Assembly (NCBI GenBank): GCA_026770595.1
Contig: MU634152.1
Coordinates: 3,013 to 15,105 of the forward strand
Length of the DNA stretch: 12,093 bases
Direction of reading: 5' to 3'
Origin: Ochromonadaceae sp. CCMP2298
Lineage: Eukaryota > Sar > Synurophyceae > Ochromonadales > Ochromonadaceae
Below the pieces are notes generated by a model. That model searched no databases. It was not told where the DNA came from and worked only from the letters and a program-made list of their open reading frames with translations. This document shows, piece by piece, positions 1 through 8,331 of the stretch; the first letter of the stretch is position 1; the number at the start of each line of letters is the position of its first letter. The position numbers and the translations under genes were made by a program.

Positions 1-1263
1 CCGTCAGCACAGCCATCAACGCAGCCTAGCTCACAGCCATCGTCGGTGCCGAGCTCACAGCCGAGTAGCAGCCCAACGGCACAGCCGTCAGCGCAGCCAT
101 CAACGCAGCCTAGCTCACAGCCATCGTCGTTGCCGAGCTCGCAGCCGAGCAGCAGTCCGTCGGTAAAGCCATCGGCAGTGCCATCTACTCAGCCGTCATC
201 GATGCCGAGCTCACAGCCGAGTAGCAGCCCATCAGCGCAGCCATTGGCAGTGCCATCTACTCAGCCCACATCGGTGCCGAGCTCACAGCCGAGTAGCACC
301 CCATCCGCACAGCCGTCAGCACAGCCATCAATGCAGCCTAGCTCACAGTCATCGTCGGTGCCCAGCGCACAGCCGAGCAGCAGCCCATCAGCACAGCCCT
401 CAGCGATTCCGCCTGGGCAGCCAAGCAGTATATCCTCTGCCCAACCTTCGACGCAGCCCTTCTCTGCTCCCTCTGAGCAACCCTCTGCATCTCCATCGGC
501 ACAACCGACCTCAGTACCCAGTAGTCAGCCCTCCGCACAGCCATCGACACAGCCCAGTGGGCAACCGTCGACGCAGCCGAGCCGTACGCCCTCTACGCAA
601 CCCTCTGTTTCGCCCACTGCCCAGCCTTCCTCCACGCCGTTTACTCAGCCGTCGTCACCGCCAACTGCACATCCTAGTGGCGCGCCGTTTGCTCATCCGA
701 CAGCTCGACCTTCTGCCCAGCCCTCTGCGCAACCCACCTCAAGCCCGTCAGGTCAGCCAACTTCTCAGCCCAGCGGCACTCCCAGCAGCCAACCCTCTGC
801 TGAACCATCCGCACAACCGAGCTCACAGCTAACGATGCGGCCGTCTGGCCAGCCGACATCTCAGCCTTCATCTAGCCCATCAACGCAACCTATATCGCAG
901 CCCTCCGGCCAGCCTTCCTCTCAGCCAACGACGCAGCCTTCGGGTCAGCCCTCGGCTCAAACAAGTATACAGCCATCTAGACAGCCAACTCTGCAACCCA
1001 CCGAGAAGCCATCGTCAAAGCCGTCTGTGCAACCGTCAGCAAAGCCTTCAACGCAGCCCTCTATACAGCCGTCTAGCCAGCCGATGATGGAACCCACTGG
1101 GCAGCTGTCGGCGCAGCCCTCTGCACAGCCATCGATGCAGCCCGCTTCAGTGCCCTCGGTGCAGCTATCCAGCCGGCCCTCTGCTAAGCCCACGTCATCG
1201 CCTAAGTCCCACCCATCGGTGAAACCATCAGCACAGCCCACGCAGCGGCCCTCAAGCAGCCCC
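1..1263 (+). repeat. PSxQ-coding 12-base tandem repeat (stalk)
   Basis: The unit is 12 bases encoding Pro-Ser-x-Gln or Pro-Ser-x-x, tandem for about 105 units and continuing past the left edge. Synonymous codons vary widely (ccg/cca/ccc/cct, tcn/agc), while Pro and Ser are kept at their positions, so the array is selected as protein. The first 396 bases carry a higher-order pattern of near-identical 84, 84, 72, 72 and 84-base blocks; the rest is more diverged. Such Pro/Ser-rich stretches usually form extended, possibly O-glycosylated stalks at the cell surface or wall. Confidence 0.92.
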
Positions 1264-4200
1264 GATGCAGTGCTTCGCTGTCCGCAGACCGCCCTGGAGC
1301 TGCTCAGCCCTGATGCAGACACGACGGGTCTGCCGCTGCCCCTGGGCTCCTGCACCGAGTACTTCGCCCCGCTGCGCGCCCAAGTCACTGGGGGTCTACT
1401 GTACCTGCAGATCGTTGCGGTATTCCCCCAGACCCACCCCCAGGCCCTGGGGTCCCCTCTGCAGAGCCTGTTTGCTCTGAACGCATCGAGCTGCGAATTT
1501 GTCACCAATTCCCTTCTGGACTTCGCTGTCACGCCTATGTACACAGTAGTGGTGCGTGTGTGGGCACTGCCAGTGGGGGGGGTGGACATCGACCTGATCG
1601 CTTCTTTGCCCCCCACCTGCGAGTCCCCAGTACTGGTGCGCTCGAGAGGGAGTGCGGCCAGCGATCAGGTGCGTGAGGTGGTCTTCTCCGAGCTCGCGGG
1701 CGACGGCATAGCACTCTTGCCGGAGGGAGCCGACGCCACGGGTATTGCAGTGCAGTGCGCCGACTGCGCTGCTTGCTGGCGCAGCCTCAACTCGAGCATA
1801 GGCCTCTTCCCGCATCTCGCCAACAGCAACCTCGCGAGTCAGGTATGCGACCCCTTCCGAGACGAGGGCGGGCGACTGGTTCTGCGCCCCGGGGCACAGC
1901 TGCGGCGCGCCCTCGTGTCCAGCTATACCTACAACATCTCTTGGGGGATTGCGCGCTGGCAGCTGCGCGCGGTGGTGGCGGAGGTGCGCGATGCTCCCGT
2001 GATCCATGGAGGCGCGAGTTTTCTGCGGGTGCCACTGGGCTCTGGGGTGGGGCAGGAGCTTGGCTACCTGAACGTGTCTGACGCGGACTTCGAAGGCTTG
2101 GTGGACTTCGGCAGCGAGGAGTGCCGCGACAGCTGCGGCCTTAAGTACGAGCTGCTGGGCTCGTCCGTCGCAGGCAACAGCACCGCTGGTTTCGCTACTC
2201 CTGGGGTTGCTGCCGATGCCGCTGCCAGAGCGCCTGCCTTCTCCTTCGCCCTGGATCCCAACACGGGCCTCTTGAGGGTGGCGACCACGGCAGGGGCGAC
2301 GGCTTCGGCAGTGGCAGGGGCAGCAGTGGGCTCTGTGTACGACTTACAGGTGCGCGTCACGGACGCCAACGGCCTGGGCAAGCAGAGCACTGCCAGCGTG
2401 GTGGTGCGTGTTGTTAACTCGCAGCTTTACGCCCCGGTGCTGCGCAGCGCAGTGGTGTCTGCTGCCTGCGCGTACAGCGGCGACCTGGTGCGATACTCCG
2501 CGCAGCTGCTGCTCACCGCTGAGAACCTGGGCAGCGATTTGAGCGCGCTGAACGTGTCCCTGCAGCTGCACCCGTCCTGGCCCGACGAGGGGTCGAGAGA
2601 GCAGACGCCAACTGTGCTGGTTGACGCCGCTGAGCACTGCCAGTTCGTGGAGGGGGATGGGGACGGGGTCGGGGTCAGGGCTGTGCTGTGGTGCGCCCTT
2701 GGCGGGCACGGTTTGTCTGCTGCTGCGGTGGGCACAAACGCCTCCATCAGCGTGGCGGTGTCGGGCCTGCGCAGCGCTGTGGCATTTGCGCCCGTGCAGG
2801 CGAATGCTCAGTGCGGGCAGTGCGAGGCGGGGGCGGAGCTGTGGCGGCTGGTCTGGGCGTGGGCCTGCTGGGTGCTCTTCCTCCTGTGCCTCACCTCCTG
2901 CGTCGTCACCGCCATGCACCGGACCAAGGTGGCTCCCGCTGACGCCGTGCTCCCCGCGGACGGGGCTGGGTTCGCAGCGCAGCAGAAGGAGCGCCGGTTT
3001 TATCGCTGGGCGCACTGCTTCGTCGCACAGGACCTCCTGCAGCTGCTGGGCCTGCTGGCCGCCACCACCGCCGCGCTGCTGCTTCCGCCCCCCTCCAATA
3101 TCGCCTCCGCCTCCTCCACTGCGACTGCCCTGCCTCCGCTCGCCACAGAAGTCGTCAACACAGTGGCGGCTCTGGCACTGGGCACTGGTCCGCTGATGGC
3201 GCCGCAGTGCTGGGGAGCCTCCTCCCCCGCCGCAGCCTTTGAGCTCGCCTTCCACCTCATCAACGCCACCCCTGTGGCCGCCACCCTCTTGGCTGCGCTG
3301 TGGCTTGTGCGCAGGCAGTTGCATGGGGCTCGGGTTGGCCGACAGAAGAGGACCGAGCAGCAGCACCGCTTCTTTTTGGAAGAGGCAGGGGAGGCAAGGG
3401 GGACAGCAGTGGGGCCGGATGTGCGTGCTTCTGCAGCAGCAGGAGACCGCAGTGGTGAGACTTGCGTCAGGAATAGCTGGGACATGGCGCCTTCATCGGC
3501 ATCGAGGAGCACCAGCTGCGCCAACAGCAGTGGGCTGGCGGTGGCGCTGGGGCTGAGCTACTGCGCGCTCTGTGTGAACGCGCTCTCCGTGCTGGACTGC
3601 CGCCCTACCTCTCCAGACGACGGACACAGCTACCTGGCAGTGGTGGGCGCTACGCTGTCGGCAGAGGGCCGCTGCTACACACAGGGAGGGGTGCAGCAGC
3701 GACTGCTTCCCTGGGCAGTATTTGGTTTGATCCTCTACGGCCTGGGCATCCCGCTGCTAGTGCTGCTCATGAACCTCGCCGCTGCGACCGCCAAGGCGGA
3801 GGAGGGCAAGGGGAAGGTCAGCAGTGACGTGGACCGTTCGACGACAGCCTCCACTGCTGAGGCCAGCGCTGCTGCTTGTGCTGGCTCAGAAGACGAGGGG
3901 GAGGCACGACAGAGCCACTCTCCGATGCGGCCGCCCCGGAGTCCCTCGAAGAAGTCGCGCCTGCCCGCGCAGCAGTATTTTCGATCCGCACGCTCCCTCG
4001 CCTCCGTGGCCCCCACGCCGCCCATTACGCCGCTCCCCTCGCCGCAGCCTACTGCAAGGCTGCCGGAGTTATCGACAGAGCAACAGTCGCCAAGGGAATA
4101 CGAGGGCAAGGCGGGGATGGCGGACGGAGGGAAGCTGGTGCAGGGGGCGAGGGAGGCTCCTCCCCCCACTGCTGCCTCTGCTGCCCCTGCTGCTGCCTTA

Positions 4201-6096
4201 GCTGCCTCTGGCTCTGACTTCTCGGCTCCGGCTGCCTCGTTGCGCTGGCTGCTCTTCTCGCTGCTGCGCAAGGGCGGCTTGCTTCTGCTGCTGTTCCTGG
4301 CTGTGCGTGCTCCCCCCGGACAGGCAGTGGCGCCCCTCTCCCTGGCAGTGTTCCTGCTGGGTGCCAGCTACGCCGTACACGCGCACCTGCCCGGCCTGTC
4401 CCAGACGCACACGCAAGCGCGCTCCCCTCGCGATGGAGGGAAGTTCAAGAAGAAGGGCGCGGGCAAGGGAGAGGTCAAGAGCCAAGAGGGGAGTTGGGCG
4501 ACAGGGGCGGCATCTGCAGTGCGGGTGCTGGCCTCTGTGGACGGGATGGAGTCGGCGCTGCTGGGCTTGGCTGCCTGCGCCGCTCTGTGCTTGCTCACTG
4601 TCGTCTCCATCGCCTCTGCTAGCAACAGCGCAGGGGGCAACGGGGGTGCGGGCTCCTGTCTGGCCGCGCTGCTGGCTGTGGGCGCGTTGGGCGGTTTGTG
4701 CGTCGCACTGCCCTGGCTGCTGCAGCGCTGGTGGCCCCTCTGCTCGTCTGCTGCAGGCACAGGCGCACGCATGCCAGCCATCTCGCCTGCCTCCGCGGAG
4801 CTGGATGACTGCGCTCCCCCTCAGACTGTGCGCCAGGCTCCCAGGCAGCTGTGGCGGCTGGCGTCCATGTCCGCCATGACCGTGGCCAGCTGGCGGCGGG
4901 GGCGTGTCTTGCCGGGGCTCGACATCGAGAGCGGAGAGCAGACTGAGGAAGAGCGAGGGGGGGCAGATTCAGATGCTGGTGCAGGTGCAGATGGCGATGG
5001 CCTCTCGTTCAGAGGCACTACCGGCGCAGACAGCACAGCGACAGACACACAGGCGCTCTCAGCGAGCCTGTCCGACCACGGCCTGTGGGGGGGCGTCGTG
5101 CACCCGCAGGCGCGCACGCGTGTGAAGGCAGCTCTGGACGCCGCGACTGCTGCCCGCGTTGCCCTTGCGCTGCTTGAGCTGCAATCGCGTCATACACCCC
5201 ACCACACCCCTCACCAGAACCCCTACCACACACCGCACCATACGCCTCACACACCGCGGAATGTTCCAGAGGAGGACAGGGACGAAGGGGAGGGCGCGGA
5301 CGACGTGAGGGAGTGGAGAGAGGAGGACGTCCCTGTCTCGCCCAAGAGCCCTCCTCGGAGGGGAAGGCGGACCAGCACTGAGTCCTCCGCTGCCTCCACC
5401 TCCGCCACCATTACTCCCGCTGCCTCTGAGAAGCTCGCCTCCATAGCGGACTGGTCGCGTGTCTCCTGGCAGGGGGCCCGCGACTCCCTAAGCGGCATCG
5501 CAAGCAGAACCGGCAGCCGCCGCGAAGACAGGAGCGCAAGAAAGATTAAGAGGAGTAAGGGCAAGAATACTAATAGCACAGGCAGCGCAGCCAGTATCCG
5601 CAGCGGCGCCACCGGCAGCGGCAGCAGCGGCAGCGAGAAGGAGGGGCCCTCGAGACGCACGGTATCGCTGCTTTTGCTGCCACAGACGCCCGAGGCGCAC
5701 CCGTCCCCCAAAGCCTCCCTAAACATCCGCCGCGCAGTCACGGCCACCGCCCATGGCACCGATCCACCCACGGAGACGTGCGATCTGAGAGCCTCTCTCT
5801 CCGCCCCACCGCCTGCTCACAATCCCTCCCACGCCCACGTCCGCTCCCAAGACCCGTCCCCCTCCCCCTCCACGTCCCGAGACCCCTCCCCATCCACCTG
5901 CTCTGGCAACAGCACTGCCACGGGCCAGCACAGAGGGGCTCCCGTTACCTCCGTCGCTGCTGCCCAGGCTGCCAATGCCAGTGCTGCAGAGGCTCCCGCC
6001 CCTGTGTGGCCCTTCGTATCTGCCAGACGCAAGGCGCAGCTGCGTGTGCACGCCTGGGAGGAGGGCCGGGTGACGGAGAAGGCGAGCGAGAAGTAG
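1..6096 (+). CDS. Giant PSxQ-stalk, cadherin-like, multi-pass membrane protein (5' partial)
   Basis: The frame is open from base 1 to TAG at 6094-6096, giving 2031 visible residues; the N-terminus lies upstream. No ATG precedes the repeats and GTG at 46 is an ordinary Val codon. Residues 1-421 are PSxQ repeats. Residues 422-945 form a Cys-containing ectodomain with seven N-x-S/T sequons. Residues about 664-806 look like a cadherin repeat (LDPNTGLL, then YDLQVRVTDANG). Predicted membrane segments lie near 949-972, 1007-1028, 1082-1103, 1178-1198, 1237-1260, 1416-1435, 1443-1460, 1518-1539 and 1553-1574. The paired Cys (1200, 1225) followed by LYGLGIPLL, then a Trp/Arg-led segment and PPGQ, matches the TRP/polycystin-like module of large stramenopile and ciliate surface proteins, as I recall that family. 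Residues 1578-2031 are a Ser/Thr/Arg-rich tail. A cell-surface adhesion or mechanosensory role is inference. Family placement is moderately sure; the reading frame is very sure. Confidence 0.85.
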   Translation, partial: PSAQPSTQPSSQPSSVPSSQPSSSPTAQPSAQPSTQPSSQPSSLPSSQPSSSPSVKPSAVPSTQPSSMPSSQPSSSPSAQPLAVPSTQPTSVPSSQPSSTPSAQPSAQPSMQPSSQSSSVPSAQPSSSPSAQPSAIPPGQPSSISSAQPSTQPFSAPSEQPSASPSAQPTSVPSSQPSAQPSTQPSGQPSTQPSRTPSTQPSVSPTAQPSSTPFTQPSSPPTAHPSGAPFAHPTARPSAQPSAQPTSSPSGQPTSQPSGTPSSQPSAEPSAQPSSQLTMRPSGQPTSQPSSSPSTQPISQPSGQPSSQPTTQPSGQPSAQTSIQPSRQPTLQPTEKPSSKPSVQPSAKPSTQPSIQPSSQPMMEPTGQLSAQPSAQPSMQPASVPSVQLSSRPSAKPTSSPKSHPSVKPSAQPTQRPSSSPDAVLRCPQTALELLSPDADTTGLPLPLGSCTEYFAPLRAQVTGGLLYLQIVAVFPQTHPQALGSPLQSLFALNASSCEFVTNSLLDFAVTPMYTVVVRVWALPVGGVDIDLIASLPPTCESPVLVRSRGSAASDQVREVVFSELAGDGIALLPEGADATGIAVQCADCAACWRSLNSSIGLFPHLANSNLASQVCDPFRDEGGRLVLRPGAQLRRALVSSYTYNISWGIARWQLRAVVAEVRDAPVIHGGASFLRVPLGSGVGQELGYLNVSDADFEGLVDFGSEECRDSCGLKYELLGSSVAGNSTAGFATPGVAADAAARAPAFSFALDPNTGLLRVATTAGATASAVAGAAVGSVYDLQVRVTDANGLGKQSTASVVVRVVNSQLYAPVLRSAVVSAACAYSGDLVRYSAQLLLTAENLGSDLSALNVSLQLHPSWPDEGSREQTPTVLVDAAEHCQFVEGDGDGVGVRAVLWCALGGHGLSAAAVGTNASISVAVSGLRSAVAFAPVQANAQCGQCEAGAELWRLVWAWACWVLFLLCLTSCVVTAMHRTKVAPADAVLPADGAGFAAQQKERRFYRWAHCFVAQDLLQLLGLLAATTAALLLPPPSNIASASSTATALPPLATEVVNTVAALALGTGPLMAPQCWGASSPAAAFELAFHLINATPVAATLLAALWLVRRQLHGARVGRQKRTEQQHRFFLEEAGEARGTAVGPDVRASAAAGDRSGETCVRNSWDMAPSSASRSTSCANSSGLAVALGLSYCALCVNALSVLDCRPTSPDDGHSYLAVVGATLSAEGRCYTQGGVQQRLLPWAVFGLILYGLGIPLLVLLMNLAAATAKAEEGKGKVSSDVDRSTTASTAEASAAACAGSEDEGEARQSHSPMRPPRSPSKKSRLPAQQYFRSARSLASVAPTPPITPLPSPQPTARLPELSTEQQSPREYEGKAGMADGGKLVQGAREAPPPTAASAAPAAALAASGSDFSAPAASLRWLLFSLLRKGGLLLLLFLAVRAPPGQAVAPLSLAVFLLGASYAVHAHLPGLSQTHTQARSPRDGGKFKKKGAGKGEVKSQEGSWATGAASAVRVLASVDGMESALLGLAACAALCLLTVVSIASASNSAGGNGGAGSCLAALLAVGALGGLCVALPWLLQRWWPLCSSAAGTGARMPAISPASAELDDCAPPQTVRQAPRQLWRLASMSAMTVASWRRGRVLPGLDIESGEQTEEERGGADSDAGAGADGDGLSFRGTTGADSTATDTQALSASLSDHGLWGGVVHPQARTRVKAALDAATAARVALALLELQSRHTPHHTPHQNPYHTPHHTPHTPRNVPEEDRDEGEGADDVREWREEDVPVSPKSPPRRGRRTSTESSAASTSATITPAASEKLASIADWSRVSWQGARDSLSGIASRTGSRREDRSARKIKRSKGKNTNSTGSAASIRSGATGSGSSGSEKEGPSRRTVSLLLLPQTPEAHPSPKASLNIRRAVTATAHGTDPPTETCDLRASLSAPPPAHNPSHAHVRSQDPSPSPSTSRDPSPSTCSGNSTATGQHRGAPVTSVAAAQAANASAAEAPAPVWPFVSARRKAQLRVHAWEEGRVTEKASEK
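1990..2418 (+). other. Cadherin-like repeat within the giant membrane protein
   Basis: Residues 664-806 run from DAPVI through NVSDADFEG and FALDPNTGLLRV to YDLQVRVTDANG and end at VVVRVVN. The order of Asp-rich loop, LD-x-x-TG-L, and Y-x-L-x-V-x-V-x-D-x-N-G is the classic cadherin repeat pattern. Only one copy is evident; a preceding copy, if any, is too diverged to call by eye. The role would be calcium-stabilised adhesion or spacing, by family analogy. Confidence 0.6.
5191..5256 (+). repeat. His-Thr-Pro-His tandem motif in cytoplasmic tail
   Basis: Residues 1731-1752 repeat HTPH with small variations (HTPHHTPHQ, then YHTPHHTPHTP), encoded by an imperfect 9 to 12-base C/A-rich repeat. It is followed by an acidic stretch, EEDRDEGEGADD. 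The cluster of eight histidines could bind metal, but this is inference. Confidence 0.7.
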
Positions 6097-6427
6097 GAGT
6101 GGGAGTAGAAAAAGAGAATGTATATACAGATAAAGAAGTCCTCGAGACACTGCGCGTCATGTACATGGTAACGCGTGGCGTCCCTTTCACACAGGTTAAG
6201 ATAGCTTAGTCACTATTGATGTACATATTCCACCTGTTGCGGTTAAAAACAAGACAATTCTCCTTTCCAGTGCGTTTCTTTCGAAAGCGTTACACGTGTA
6301 CTTCGTTGATAAGGCGAGAGGGCTCCCTCTTCTGTAAGGATATAGAAGAGAGGGCTGCTCCCTCTTCGGCACTCAATTTAAAATGAAACAGGCAGATGTC
6401 GGAGGGCAGAGGAGTAGAAGTGGGCAA
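6097..6427. other. Convergent intergenic region (two 3' ends)
   Basis: These 331 bases separate the stop codons of two convergent genes and must hold both 3' untranslated ends. The stretch is visibly less GC-rich than its flanks. No canonical AATAAA is seen on either strand. The only structure I find is the duplicated hairpin motif at 6316-6367. Confidence 0.75.
6316..6367. repeat. Duplicated self-complementary motif between convergent genes
   Basis: A GAGAGGGCTCCCTCTTCT unit at 6316-6333 recurs as GAGAGGGCTGCTCCCTCTTC at 6348-6367. Each unit folds on itself (AGAGGG against CCCTCT), and the CCCTCTTCT of the first can also pair with AGAAGAGAGGG of the second. It lies in the 3' untranslated zone of both flanking genes, so it could shape transcript 3' ends; function is not shown. 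Confidence 0.6.
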
Positions 6428-8331
6428 TTAGTAGTACTGGGTGTCACTGGTGCTGGGCAGGGGGCTGTGCGCGTCGAGCTCAGCGAAGAACAAGTTGACT
6501 GCGATGGGGCGGGAGAAGTAGGCAACCTCGTTGGTCCACTGAACGAGGACCATCATGTCCTGAGTCAGAGGATTGGCAAAGTCCAGCACCACTCGCATGG
6601 GGCTCTTCTGGCTCTCGGGACGACGCAACAGCAGCCTCTTCAGCAGAGTGGCACCCGACGTACCCGCGGGGGCTGCGGGGATGGTAGCTGGCTGGCGGGG
6701 AGGGGTGGTGGGGACTCCTGCCCCTGCCTCTGCCCCTGCCTCGGGGGCCTCTGTCTGCAGGGGCAGGGCGAAAACCTCCAGCAGCACCTCGCCATCTGTA
6801 ACGTACGAGTCCACGTACAGCACCTTCTGCGGCGGTACGGTCACCGTCTTTTTTAAAGACTGGCCCCTCTGCAGATGCACGAACTCGGTTAAAGGTCGCT
6901 GCACCTGGTGGGGTGGGGGGATGGGGGTAACGTAGGGGTGTTGTCAGTGGTCAGTGGAGAGAGGTCAGGAAATGGGACTACAAGATAGGTATAGGGAGTG
7001 GGCTGGGCCTGGGGTCTACTACCCGGATTGCCGGCTCACTTTGAAGTTGAGTGGGTCGGGCGCGCTGCCTCCGTATTGAACTGGCAGCACATCGGTGGGG
7101 ATGTACTCCAGCAGCCGCTTGGTGACCAGGGGCCCAGAGCCCAGGATCTCTATCTTGGCCTAAGGATAGATGGGGGGAAAAGGAAAGAGACGGAGTCAGA
7201 GAGGAAGACAGAGACAGAGACAGAGACAGAGACAGAATCAGAGACAGAATCAGAGACAGAATCAGCGAGGAAGACAGAGATAGATAGAGTCACATAGAGG
7301 GCCCACATGCCTGGGTGCGTGGGTCCAGCCAGCGCTTGACCACCTCCCACGAAGTCACTGCGAGAGCAGCGGGGGAGAGGATAGACGGGGGAGAAAGGAA
7401 AGAGACGGAGTCAGAGAGGGAGACAGAGACAGAGACAGAGACAGAATCAGAGACAGAATCAGCGAGGAAGACAGAAAGAGATAGAGTCAGATAGAAGGCA
7501 CACATGGGACCCACCGGCCAGCCAGGGCGCGTTGATAACCAGCATCTTGCCCAGTAGCTCGGGGTAGCAGGCGTTGTCCATGGCCACCAGGGCCTTGACG
7601 TGGTCCATCATCGTTGAGGAACAGTGACCCATGTGCAGGCCCGCCAGATCCAGAATCACGCACGTGGAGATCACCGCACCCGCACCCGCACCCGCGCCTG
7701 CACCCTCATTCTGCGCCTCGAACATGTCGCTAAGCACGCGCTCCATGTTGTGCCAGTGGTAGTCGATGAGTTTTGGCAGCGAGGTGAGCTGCGCCATCAC
7801 TGCGGGGTTAATCATACCGCTCTGCTCGAGCAGCACCGGCCTCCGCAACTTATCATAGCCCAGGTAGGTATGCGGGTACCACAACTTTAACGCAGTGGGA
7901 TCGCAGTGAAGGCACTCCTCAGGTGTGAGGTCCGCGAAGTGCGCAGCCTTGCCCGCGGTCTTTCGCTGCACACACTCGGATAGTAACAGCAGCGCCTTTG
8001 GCACATTAAACTGCCTAGCGCGCAGGAATCGCAAGCACGCGTTCTGCGGCGCCTCCACGGAGAACTTGACCGTCTCCAGGTCCCTCTCGTCCGCCTGCCT
8101 GGTGAAGTCTGACAGGGCGACGGCCTGGTCCGGAGTCAGGTGGCCAATCGTGCCCCACAGCACTCCAACCACAGGAGCAGGGATAAGGTCTGCAGTCGCT
8201 TCAGGTGCAGCCACCTCAGGTGCTGCAGGCGCTTCCGGTGAAGGTGGTTCAGTAGCTCCCGCTGCAGAAGAATCCTCAGGGTCAATCTTTGTTGCAATGT
8301 CCTCCTCAATCATGTCTGATCGCGTTGACAT
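6428..8331 (-). CDS. Sec14-type CRAL-TRIO protein with C-terminal GOLD-like domain, four exons
   Basis: Exons 8331-7515, 7357-7311, 7159-7040 and 6904-6428 join in frame to 1461 bases, 486 residues plus TAA. Residues 1-60 are an acidic Ala/Pro-rich leader. Residues 65-125 match the CRAL-TRIO N-terminal helices (LTPDQAVALSDF, FLRARQFNVPKAL). Residues 145-322 are the lipid-binding fold: VILDLAGL, CYPELLGKMLVINAPW, then WLDPRTQAKIEILG read across the intron 2 junction, LLEYIPTDVLPVQYGG at the end. Residues 338-470 resemble a GOLD beta-sandwich, interrupted by an Ala/Pro insert at 378-410. Residues 211-219 are a Gly-Ala run. The domain pair is that of patellins and SEC14-like proteins, soluble carriers of phosphoinositides or other lipids between membranes. 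The ligand cannot be told from sequence. ATG at 8331 has A at -3. Splice sites are chosen because they restore the conserved motifs. Confidence 0.88.
6905..7039 (-). other. Intron 3 of the CRAL-TRIO gene (tandem acceptor)
   Basis: The donor is AAA|GTGAGC at 7039 and the acceptor CCACCAG at 6905, 135 bases, phase 0. A second in-frame acceptor, GTGCAG, lies six bases further into the exon, so use of either would add or drop Val-Gln. This intron shows no similarity to introns 1 and 2. Confidence 0.82.
7160..7310 (-). other. Intron 2 of the CRAL-TRIO gene (GC-AG, introner-like)
   Basis: The exon ends ACCCAG and the intron starts GCATGT at 7310; the acceptor is CCTTAG at 7160. It is 151 bases, phase 0. 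The nearest GT, four bases inside, shifts the frame and destroys the AKIEILG motif, and no alternative acceptor repairs it, so a GC donor is the best reading. The interior is homologous to intron 1. Confidence 0.82.
7163..7505. repeat. Homologous direct repeat pair inside introns 1 and 2
   Basis: Copies are 7163-7309 and 7378-7505 in the same orientation. Shared on the + strand, in order: AGGATAGA, the block AAAGAGACGGAGTCAGAG, runs of GACAGA, AATCAGCGAGGAAGACAG, ATAGAGTCA, and a closing ACATG. The copies differ mainly in the number of GACAGA and GACAGAATCA units. Non-repetitive ends are shared too, so this is more than two independent microsatellites. Confidence 0.88.
7358..7514 (-). other. 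Intron 1 of the CRAL-TRIO gene (GT-AG, introner-like)
   Basis: The donor is G|GTGGGT at 7514 and the acceptor CTCTCGCAG at 7358, 157 bases, phase 1. Removal joins NAPWLA to VTSWEVVKRWLDP, the expected Sec14 sequence. The interior is pyrimidine-rich on the sense strand (CTGTCT repeats) and aligns with intron 2 over almost its whole length. Confidence 0.88.

Noticed and set aside
46-48. GTG as the start of the giant protein
   Set aside because: The frame and the PSxQ repeat continue without a stop to base 1, so the gene is cut by the window edge and GTG is an internal codon.
1-1263. CRISPR-like regular repeats
   Set aside because: The periodicity is 12 bases with no spacers, it encodes protein, and the genome is eukaryotic.
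957-1616. Minus-strand frame rich in Cys, Gly and Asp opposite the PSxQ array
   Set aside because: It is the reverse reading of the 12-base repeat; codon variation fits selection on the plus-strand PSxQ protein, and there is no domain or start support.
2344-3366. 340-codon minus-strand frame inside the giant gene
   Set aside because: Long antisense frames are expected in GC-rich coding DNA; the plus frame shows coherent ectodomain and membrane segments here, the minus frame shows only low-complexity residues.
6334-6338. TGTAA as a polyadenylation signal
   Set aside because: TGTAA is a green-algal signal; nothing else suggests a chlorophyte, and a five-base match is expected by chance.
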